NCBI GenBank assembly: GCA_019634735.1
Contig: JAHCAT010000012.1
Location: 62,001 to 126,000 of the forward strand
DNA length: 64,000 bases
Reading direction: 5' to 3'
From: Lysobacterales bacterium
GTDB lineage: Bacteria > Pseudomonadota > Gammaproteobacteria > Xanthomonadales > UBA2363
Below, piece after piece: positions 57,934-64,000 of this stretch. The translations under genes and the position numbers were made by a program. Numbering within the stretch: the stretch's first letter is position 1; each line of letters opens with the position of its first letter. The notes below the pieces were generated by a model. The model saw only the letters and a program-made list of their open reading frames with translations. It ran no database searches and was not told the origin of the DNA.

Positions 57934-59355
57934 ATGCCCCCGACCCTCCGCCTGTCCGCCCTGCCCTGCCTGCTTGCCGGCCTGCTGGCCGCCCTGGCCG
58001 CCGGCCCCGCCCTGGGCCGCGATGGCGCCCTGGACCCCGGCTTCGGCAACGGCGGGAAGGTCGTGCACGGCTTTCCCGGTGGGCTTTTCATCAGCACCGC
58101 GGGCCTGGTCCGGGTGGCGCTGCTGGCCGATGGCCGGATGCTGGTCGCGGCGCCGGTGATCAACGGCAACGGCGATACCGACTTCGGCGTGTTGCGGCTG
58201 AACGGCAACGGCAGCCTGGACACCGCCTGGGCCAGCGGCGGCGCGCGGACGATCGGCTTCGACCGCCCGGACAGCAATGGCGAGGACGTGCTGATCGACC
58301 TGGCCGTGCAGCCCGACGGCCGCATCCTGCTGTTCGGCCACGCCGCCGGCGCCGCGGCCGACGAGGACGACCTGGCCGTGGTGCGGCTGACCGCCGCCGG
58401 CCAGGCCGACAACACGTTCGGCACCGCCGGCAAGGTGCTGGTGCCATTCAACCTGGGTCCGCTCGGCCGTCGCAACGACCAGGGCACCGGCATCGCCCTG
58501 CAGCCCGACGGCAAGATCCTGCTGGCCGGGGTGGTCGAGCTGGCCGACGGCCGCAGCACGTTCGGCGTCGCCCGGCTCAACGCCAACGGCCAGCGCGACA
58601 CCGGCTTCGACGGCGACGGCCGCGCCGTCATCGACTTCGGCCCGGGCTTCAACGCCCGTCCTTCCACCGTCCTGCCGCTCGCCGACGGCCGCATCCTGGT
58701 GGCCGGCGCCAGCGTGCCGCCGGGGGGCGGCAACGGCGGCGACTTCGCCCTGGCGCGCCTGAACGCCAACGGCTCGCTCGACACCGGCTTCGGCACCGGC
58801 GGTGTGATGTCCTTCGACTTCGCCGTCGGCGGCAACAGCGCCGACCGCGTGTTCGACGTGGTGGAGCTGCCCGATGGCGCCGTGCTGGCCTGCGGCTTCG
58901 CCGAGGTCAACGGCCCCGCCAACACCGACATGGCCTGCCTGCGCGTGCTGCCCGACGGCAGCCCCGACCCCGCCTGGCCCGCCGTCCTGGTGCCCTTCGA
59001 CCGCGGCGGCGCCTTCACCGACTCCGCCGTCGCCATGGCCCGCGACGCCCAGGGCCGCATCGTCCTCGCCGGTCTCGCCGAAGCCGCCCCCGGCAACAAC
59101 GACGCCGCCGTCGCCCGCCTGCTGCCCGACGGCGAACCCGACCCCGCCTTCGGCAACGGCGGCACCGTCACGCACAACAGTTGCACCCCGATCTGCGTCG
59201 GCGGCGAGACCGAGAACCTCGCCAGCGACATCGCCATCCAGCCCGACGGCCGCCTGGTCCTGGCCGGCTGGGTCGCCAACAACCAGGGCAACTACCGCGT
59301 GCACGTCCTGCGGCTGCGGGGGGATGGGGTGTTTGGGGATGGGTTTGGGGGGTGA
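57934..59355 (+). CDS. Secreted delta-60 repeat protein
   Basis: 473 residues. Signal peptide ACLLAGLLAALAAGPALG-like region at residues about 8-28. The rest is a series of about seven delta-60 repeats, each with a strand pair such as IALQPDGKILLAGVVELADG, followed by FGVARLNANGQRDTGFDGDG or FALARLNANGSLDTGFGTGG. These form a beta-propeller-like chain and the family is of unknown function, often in secreted or surface proteins. It ends GVFGDGFGG, close to the tail of two other secreted proteins here. The last dozen codons are unusually G-rich. ATG at 57934. Confidence 0.85.
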   Translation: MPPTLRLSALPCLLAGLLAALAAGPALGRDGALDPGFGNGGKVVHGFPGGLFISTAGLVRVALLADGRMLVAAPVINGNGDTDFGVLRLNGNGSLDTAWASGGARTIGFDRPDSNGEDVLIDLAVQPDGRILLFGHAAGAAADEDDLAVVRLTAAGQADNTFGTAGKVLVPFNLGPLGRRNDQGTGIALQPDGKILLAGVVELADGRSTFGVARLNANGQRDTGFDGDGRAVIDFGPGFNARPSTVLPLADGRILVAGASVPPGGGNGGDFALARLNANGSLDTGFGTGGVMSFDFAVGGNSADRVFDVVELPDGAVLACGFAEVNGPANTDMACLRVLPDGSPDPAWPAVLVPFDRGGAFTDSAVAMARDAQGRIVLAGLAEAAPGNNDAAVARLLPDGEPDPAFGNGGTVTHNSCTPICVGGETENLASDIAIQPDGRLVLAGWVANNQGNYRVHVLRLRGDGVFGDGFGG

Positions 59356-59738
59356 GGAGGGCCTTCAAAAGCTCTTTGTTCCACCTTCTCCTTCGCCTGC
59401 GCCTGCGCCTGCCACGCTATCCGGTATCTCGCTCCTAGCGGATTCCCCCGGCCGGCGCGCGCGAAGGGCGCTGGAACCGATTCCATCCAGTCTTGCCTGC
59501 TCGCGCAGGACACGCTGCACTGCCTCGTCAGCGCCGCCCCCCCCCCAAGTGCAACTGCGCCAAGGTCTGGAGACAGTCTTCGCTGCCTCCGCTAGTCTGC
59601 GAACCTTCCCGCGTAGTTGCCAAACCCGCTGGTGGGCTGAGAGTTGCAGGCAGCCCAAGACGGTGAGTCGTCGGAATGTGTTCGCTCCTCCGAAGACTGA
59701 GTTGCCCCCACCAGCTCTCCATAATGCGGAGATATTCT
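59356..59738. other. 383-bp gap before the low-GC orphan gene
   Basis: No gene is supported on either strand. It contains a run of ten C (59537-59546) and a CTTCGCCTGCGCCTGCGCCTG stretch just past the delta-60 gene. Composition shifts from GC-rich to mixed towards the right end. Confidence 0.5.
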
Positions 59739-60299
59739 ATGAATGAATTTCAAATGGCATTCATGTACTGGCTGGATGACAACCGGACCAAGCTCGCTCT
59801 CCAGCCAAGCTTCTACGATTATCAGTGCCAAAGTCTAATATATTCCTTGGTCGGTGTGACCAAGCAAATATTGATAGTTGTTGGTCTTGGAAGCGTGCAA
59901 GTAGAGGTTCACCGAACACGCTACCAGCGGCACTCGGCCTGGGAAACATGGAGTATTGTTAAGCGACCGCATGCACCAGCGGCCAACCCTAACCAACAAG
60001 CCGGAGAGACCGCCGCGACCACTGCGCCGCTAAAGGAGAAGACGGCAACCCTTTTCGCGGCGCTGGAAACTTGGATCAACGAAACACTAGCCCCCGCTCA
60101 CTGGCTTGTCTTTGCGGATACTTCCCTCCTTGGCGTGTATGCGACGCTGGAAAACTCACCGGAATTCTCTTGTGACGCCTATGGTAACGAAGAGGATGAA
60201 GATGTTTTCGAGGCAGTCAAGATTAGGCCCGTACGAAGGGTTCTAACCATTCTCGAACAACGCAAGTATGAGAACGTCGCGCAACTTTTTGCAGAATAG
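59739..60299 (+). CDS. Low-GC orphan protein in the defence-like region
   Basis: 186 residues, no family recognised. N-terminus MNEFQMAFMYWLDDNRTKLA, then a beta-rich segment (LIYSLVGVTKQILIVVGLGS, VQVEVHRTRYQRHSAWETWS), a Pro/Ala linker near residue 80, and a C-terminal half with acidic NEEDEDVFEAVKIRPV. No signal peptide or membrane helix is clear. GGAG lies 8 nt before the ATG at 59739; an ATG at 59724 is in frame. Codon use and composition differ strongly from the GC-rich backbone, suggesting recent gain. It converges on the SNF2 helicase gene. Confidence 0.65.
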   Translation: MNEFQMAFMYWLDDNRTKLALQPSFYDYQCQSLIYSLVGVTKQILIVVGLGSVQVEVHRTRYQRHSAWETWSIVKRPHAPAANPNQQAGETAATTAPLKEKTATLFAALETWINETLAPAHWLVFADTSLLGVYATLENSPEFSCDAYGNEEDEDVFEAVKIRPVRRVLTILEQRKYENVAQLFAE

Positions 60300-60309
60300 G
60301 CATACGGCA

Positions 60310-60463
60310 TCATTGAATCGCCCAGGATTTCCTGTCAGTCCGGGACGACCTAGACGCCCCCCCCCTTGAAGGCCTCTTCGATGATGTACTTGTGGTTTTC
60401 TATGCGTGCCGAGTTCTCTGTCTTGCCCTCTTCAAACCTTTGTCGCGCGACCGCTTCAGGCAG
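60310..60463 (-). pseudogene. Start-less coding-like stretch after the SNF2 helicase
   Basis: About 50 codons in the +1 frame relative to the helicase read LPEAVARQRFEEGKTENSAR and IENHKYIIEEAFKGG before stopping at 60310. Composition looks coding (many GAA, GAG, AAG, ATC codons) but there is no start codon after the preceding stop. It could be a gene remnant, or the true helicase C-terminus shifted by a frameshift. Low confidence. Confidence 0.3.
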
Positions 60464-63233
60464 CCCTACTCAAGATCTCGACGTACCCGATCAGCTCCGC
60501 TGAATAGCCGCCATCGCCATTCGCGGCTCCTTTGTGCCTCAGTTCCCTCTGCAGGGTCGGCTCAACGGCGTGGGTGAACAGATCGTTCCGTTGCTCGGGC
60601 CGGAACAGCGGTGTAGTGGGCGGTGCTTGGAGGAACTTCTCGCACAGGCGCTCGACCGCTGGAACGCGCGTGCCGTCCTGCTTGACAGCGATGGGCTGCA
60701 CCACCACGCGGCGCTCGCCCTTGCCAGCGGATGCTTCAACCATCCACAGCGACAGCAGTACCGGCTCGTCGACGTCGCCGGACACGGCGATGCCGACTTC
60801 CTCCGGCGGCAAGCTGCGCCAGCGGCCTAATTCGTCCTGCACCAAGGGGTGATCCAAGCCCATCAGCTGCAGATCGTCCTGATTGGTGGCAGCTTCGCGG
60901 CTCAGGGTGAAGCGGGCGCGGCGCGTGCCTTCGACGGTGACGAGGTCGTAGGTGGCATCGTCCACCTTGACCAGCTTCTGTTGGCGATCCGCGACCGCCG
61001 CCGAGAGGAAACGCACCAATCGATCCAGACTGGACGACACGTCCGAAAAGGGCTTGTAGTCGTCGAGACTGAATCCGTCGAGGTCTTGGAACAGGTCGAA
61101 TACCACCTGCCGCGCCTCGCGGGAGTTCGACAGCGCCGCCTCCAGCTCCACCTGCGTGCGCTTCAGCTCCGGGTCGGACAGCGCCTCCTGATACAGGCGG
61201 TCGTAATTCAAGCGTTCCGACAACTGGCCCAGAATCTGCGCACGCAGGTCTTCGGCCACATTGCCCTGCTCATCCACCTTGCCGACCGTGCGCGCGATCT
61301 CGGTCAGCTTCTCGTCGAGCAGCAGGAAGATGCGGCCTTCGATGGTGTCCGAAAGAACGAGGTTGTATACCTGCGCGGTATGGCTCTGGCCGTAGCGATG
61401 AATGCGCCCGATGCGCTGCTCCATGTCCATCGGATTCCACGGCAGGTCGAAATTGAACAAGACGCGCGCGAACTGCAGGTTGATGCCTTCGCGCCCCGCC
61501 GCCGTGCAGACCAGCACGCGCGGGCCGTCCTTCAGGCGGAAGCGCCGCTCCGCCGCCACCTTCGCGCCGTGGTCGCCACCCCGTAGCACAGCAACGCCTT
61601 GACCGGGGAAGGTCTGCTCGATCTCGCGGGCGATCATGTCCACCGTGCCGAGGTAGGTAGCGAAGATCACGATCTTCTCGTTGGCGTTCTGACGCCACAG
61701 CGTGCCCAAGCCGTCGAGCAGCTTTTGCATCTTGGTTTCGCGCTCTGCCGGGAACACCCGCAGCAGGTCGCCGATGCGCAGGCGCTCCTCCGGCAAATGC
61801 AGATCCACTACCGCAGACGCGGCTTCCTCGGCGTGCGAGGACGAATATTCGCTGGCGTAAGGGTCAGAGGCCATTTCCAGCGCCTCTTCGTCCAGCTTCT
61901 TGACCAGCCGGTACTTCAGATCGGCCAGCACGCGGTCCACCTCACTGCGCCCGATGCTGTCGCGCCGCAGTCCGAACTCCTCGTGGATCAGCTCGCGCGC
62001 CTCCTCGGTCAGGCGCTCGCGGCCTTCGATGTCCAGTTCCTTGTCGCGCAGAAACGCCTCGTGCAGCGTCAGCATCAGCAGGCGGCGCTTGAGTGTGCGG
62101 CGCACGGCAGCAAAGCTCGATGCCGCGATCTTCTGGAAGATGGCCATCAGGAAGCCCAGCGCACGCCCCTGGTTGCCTTGGCGGCGCGCAAGGTCGAAGC
62201 CGTCCTCCAAGTACTCGCGCAGCTTCTCGTAGAACAGCCGCTCGGCCTGGCTCAGCACGAAGGATTCGGTGTGAACCCAGCGCCGTGCGAACAGCGGCGA
62301 GCCATCGGGCTGACAGGCGTCGGCTTTGGTGCGGCGGAACATCACCGTGTTGAGCCGGTGCCGCTCCTCCAACATCTCCTCGGGGCTTCGGAACAGTGTC
62401 GGGTTCAGCAGTTGCGCCAGCATCCAGAACTGGAAGTGATTGCCCTGGTGTGGCGTGGCCGACAGCAGCACGAGGTCACGCGAGTGATCCTTCAGCGCCT
62501 CCGCCAGCTTGTAGTTCTCGGTCTTGCGCACCTTGCCACCGGTCTTGTAGGCGGTGAGGTGATGCGCTTCATCGAACACCACCAGATCCCAGCGCGGCGC
62601 ATCCAGCAGGCGCTTGATGCGCGCCGGGCGCTTCAGTGTGTCGATGCTGGCGATCAGCCGATCGTGCTTGGCGAAAGCGTTGGTCTTGCGGTCGGTGATG
62701 TCGCCTTCGGAGCCGAACACCTCGAAGTCGAGGTTGAACACCTCGTTCAGCTCGCGGTGCCAGTTGTTCACGAGGCCCGCAGGCACCACCATCAGGGCAC
62801 GGGTCAATTCGCCCCGACTGGCCAGCTCGCGCAGGATCAGCGCGGTTTCGATGGTCTTACCCAAGCCCACCTCGTCGGCGATCAGGTAGCGCCGGGGTGA
62901 GGCGGTGGCGATGCGGTGCGTCAGCACCACCTGATGCGGCAGCAGGTCGATCTTGGCCGAGGTCAGCGCCGAGGCGCTTTCCATCACCGGCAGCGCGTAC
63001 GCCTCGTAGGACAGCCACGCCTTGCGCGACCGCTCCGCGCCGCCATCCACGGCGCGCAGGATGCGCTCGGTGCGAGTGAGCTCGCGCCGCAGCGACGCCA
63101 CCGGCACCCGGCGTTCGCCGACGCCGAAGAACGCGCGCAAATAGCCGTCACGCGCCAGGTCGAGGACGACACCCTGTCCGTACTCGTGGTGAGTGATGCG
63201 TTCGCCAGGTTGGAACTCAATTTCTGCCGTCAC
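60456..63233 (-). CDS. SNF2-family helicase of a probable anti-phage operon
   Basis: 925 residues. A small N-terminal domain (ERITHHEYGQGVVLDLARDG, CarD/Tudor-like) precedes the SNF2 core. Walker A is LIADEVGLGKTIETALI (120-127 core), motif II WDLVVFDEAHHL, motif III LLSATPHQGN. The second RecA lobe has VIFATYLGT, AGREGINLQFARVLFNFDLP and motif VI QRIGRIHRYGQSHTAQVYN. The length and layout resemble the helicases of DISARM (DrmD) and BREX-related (BrxHI-like) systems. ATG at 63233 lies 10 bp after the stop of the 165-aa gene. It is the last gene of an operon that enters from the right edge. Confidence 0.85.
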   Translation of the reverse strand: MTAEIEFQPGERITHHEYGQGVVLDLARDGYLRAFFGVGERRVPVASLRRELTRTERILRAVDGGAERSRKAWLSYEAYALPVMESASALTSAKIDLLPHQVVLTHRIATASPRRYLIADEVGLGKTIETALILRELASRGELTRALMVVPAGLVNNWHRELNEVFNLDFEVFGSEGDITDRKTNAFAKHDRLIASIDTLKRPARIKRLLDAPRWDLVVFDEAHHLTAYKTGGKVRKTENYKLAEALKDHSRDLVLLSATPHQGNHFQFWMLAQLLNPTLFRSPEEMLEERHRLNTVMFRRTKADACQPDGSPLFARRWVHTESFVLSQAERLFYEKLREYLEDGFDLARRQGNQGRALGFLMAIFQKIAASSFAAVRRTLKRRLLMLTLHEAFLRDKELDIEGRERLTEEARELIHEEFGLRRDSIGRSEVDRVLADLKYRLVKKLDEEALEMASDPYASEYSSSHAEEAASAVVDLHLPEERLRIGDLLRVFPAERETKMQKLLDGLGTLWRQNANEKIVIFATYLGTVDMIAREIEQTFPGQGVAVLRGGDHGAKVAAERRFRLKDGPRVLVCTAAGREGINLQFARVLFNFDLPWNPMDMEQRIGRIHRYGQSHTAQVYNLVLSDTIEGRIFLLLDEKLTEIARTVGKVDEQGNVAEDLRAQILGQLSERLNYDRLYQEALSDPELKRTQVELEAALSNSREARQVVFDLFQDLDGFSLDDYKPFSDVSSSLDRLVRFLSAAVADRQQKLVKVDDATYDLVTVEGTRRARFTLSREAATNQDDLQLMGLDHPLVQDELGRWRSLPPEEVGIAVSGDVDEPVLLSLWMVEASAGKGERRVVVQPIAVKQDGTRVPAVERLCEKFLQAPPTTPLFRPEQRNDLFTHAVEPTLQRELRHKGAANGDGGYSAELIGYVEILSRAA

Positions 63234-63243
63234 TCAGCCGCCC

Positions 63244-63741
63244 TCAAGTAATCCGCAGATGGAACAAGCCAGCGGGCCTACCGCCGTCGCGCAGCAGAAT
63301 CTCCTGCGGGTACTCGTTGGCTTGGCCCCACAAGATGCGGCCGAGGTCGATCTGATGCCCGTGGGGCGCGTGGCATAGCCAACCCACCTCATCGGTGGCG
63401 GTATTCGCCCTGACGCGGCTGTGGCCGCCGGGCAGCCAGAAGACCAGCGCGCCATCGCTTCCCCATTCGTCCTGAAAGGACAGGATGGCGGGCTTGATCG
63501 CATCGCCCAGCCACGCTTCGGCATCGCCCGGTGTCAGCAGATCGAGGCTGCCATCCAGCCCAGCCACCACCAACGTCCTGCCGCCATTGCTGGGCAGGTC
63601 GTCCGGCCAGCTTCCCTTCGCACGGAGGAACTGGCGCAGGCTCCAGACCTCGCTGGCTGCGCAGATCTGGTTGCGGGCCTCTTCGTCCCACACCCAACTG
63701 GTGCCGCGCACCTGCCAGACCGGGTCGCGCAGTTGTCTCAT
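63244..63741 (-). CDS. Unrecognised 165-aa protein of the SNF2 helicase operon
   Basis: 165 residues, no family recognised. A compact soluble protein, starting MRQLRDPVWQVRGTSWVWDE, with a Trp-rich middle (LVFWLPGGHSRVRANTATDE, VGWLCHAPHGHQIDLGRILW) and a basic end GRPAGLFHLRIT. Cys and His residues (LCHAPHGHQ) could bind metal but no standard motif is present. It overlaps the preceding gene by 4 bp and is 10 bp from the helicase start, so all three are co-translated. Its tight coupling suggests a structural partner in a DNA-targeting complex. Confidence 0.75.
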   Translation of the reverse strand: MRQLRDPVWQVRGTSWVWDEEARNQICAASEVWSLRQFLRAKGSWPDDLPSNGGRTLVVAGLDGSLDLLTPGDAEAWLGDAIKPAILSFQDEWGSDGALVFWLPGGHSRVRANTATDEVGWLCHAPHGHQIDLGRILWGQANEYPQEILLRDGGRPAGLFHLRIT

Positions 63742-64000
63742 TGTTCGTACTCCCCATCGTCATCGAACAAGGATCCCTGCGCGGGCTGGGGTGCCTGGCT
63801 CGCGTGCCATGCGTTGTGGATGGACACCGCGCGCGAGGCTGCGTTGCGGGTGGTCTGATCCGGGCCGTTGCGGTGCAGCCATTCCAGCAGCGGCTTCAGC
63901 GCGACGTGCGGCTTGAAGTTCTCGTTCTTCAGCGTGTCCGAGGCATTGATGCCGCTGCCGTCGAAGCACGCGCCGATCAGCACCAGCGCCTGATCCAGAT
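63738..64000 (-). CDS. C-terminus of a larger protein, possibly a DUF1156-type DNA methylase (cut by window edge)
   Basis: The frame is open to the right edge, giving 86 residues: ALVLIGACFDGSGINASDTL, then KPHVALKPLLEWLHRNGPDQ, TTRNAASRAVSIHNAWHASQ and an acidic tail GSLFDDDGEYEQ. An internal Met at 63983 is not the true start. The segment recalls the C-terminal part of large DUF1156-type adenine methylases found next to helicases in anti-phage islands, but too little is visible for a firm call. It overlaps the 165-aa gene by 4 bp. Confidence 0.45.
   Translation of the reverse strand, partial: LDQALVLIGACFDGSGINASDTLKNENFKPHVALKPLLEWLHRNGPDQTTRNAASRAVSIHNAWHASQAPQPAQGSLFDDDGEYEQ

Overview
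The window is GC-rich bacterial chromosome, with long G/C-ending ORFs packed head to tail, from a gammaproteobacterium. Gene order and content fit the order Lysobacterales (Xanthomonadales). The supporting signs are the order yceD-rpmF-fabH-fabD-fabG-acpP-fabF-pabB, a leucine-degradation (liu) locus tied to iso-branched lipids, a TIGR02999-type ECF sigma factor, nudJ-mnmA-hflD, clpS-clpA, and secreted proteins with a short F-x-D-G-F-like tail. I found no rRNA, tRNA, insertion sequence or CRISPR array. Family calls rest on motifs read directly from the sequence; no database search was possible.

Left part (1-8080, minus strand): a fatty-acid synthesis operon running from yceD through rpmF, fabH, a kinase-fold membrane protein, fabD, fabG, acpP and fabF into a pabB-like gene cut by the window edge. 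plsX, normally between rpmF and fabH, is absent. From 8.2 to 26.3 kb come maf, a GT39-type membrane glycosyltransferase, leucine dehydrogenase and isovaleryl-CoA dehydrogenase. Next are a fatty-acid desaturase and a DesK/DesR-like two-component pair, then a thiolase, a MASE1-GGDEF diguanylate cyclase, and both methylcrotonyl-CoA carboxylase subunits with methylglutaconyl-CoA hydratase. Together these cover most of leucine to acetoacetyl/acetyl-CoA. They also control the isovaleryl-CoA pool, which could prime iso-fatty acids through FabH.

Middle part (26.3-47.6 kb): single genes and small operons. They include a PA0069-type radical SAM protein, an MFS exporter, VOC and YCII-like small proteins near an ECF sigma factor, an SDR, the ABC-F protein Uup with a carboxymuconolactone-decarboxylase-like protein, and a secreted beta-helix protein. 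A MoxR / DUF58 / transglutaminase operon, a large subtilase with an unusual triad, an Slp lipoprotein and a DUF559 protein follow. The intergenic spaces hold nine copies of a GC-rich hairpin element, four tandem arrays with 34-66 bp periods, and a GGCTTC satellite.

Right part (47.9-64 kb): clpA and clpS, nudJ-mnmA-hflD, then a switch to accessory DNA. This holds a lower-GC DUF262/HNH-type gene (probable defence) with a clear intrinsic terminator, a hipBA toxin-antitoxin pair with a well-formed operator, a secreted delta-60 repeat protein and a low-GC orphan gene. At the right edge is the start of a probable anti-phage operon: an SNF2 helicase, an unrecognised 165-aa protein, and the end of what may be a DUF1156-type DNA methylase running off the window.
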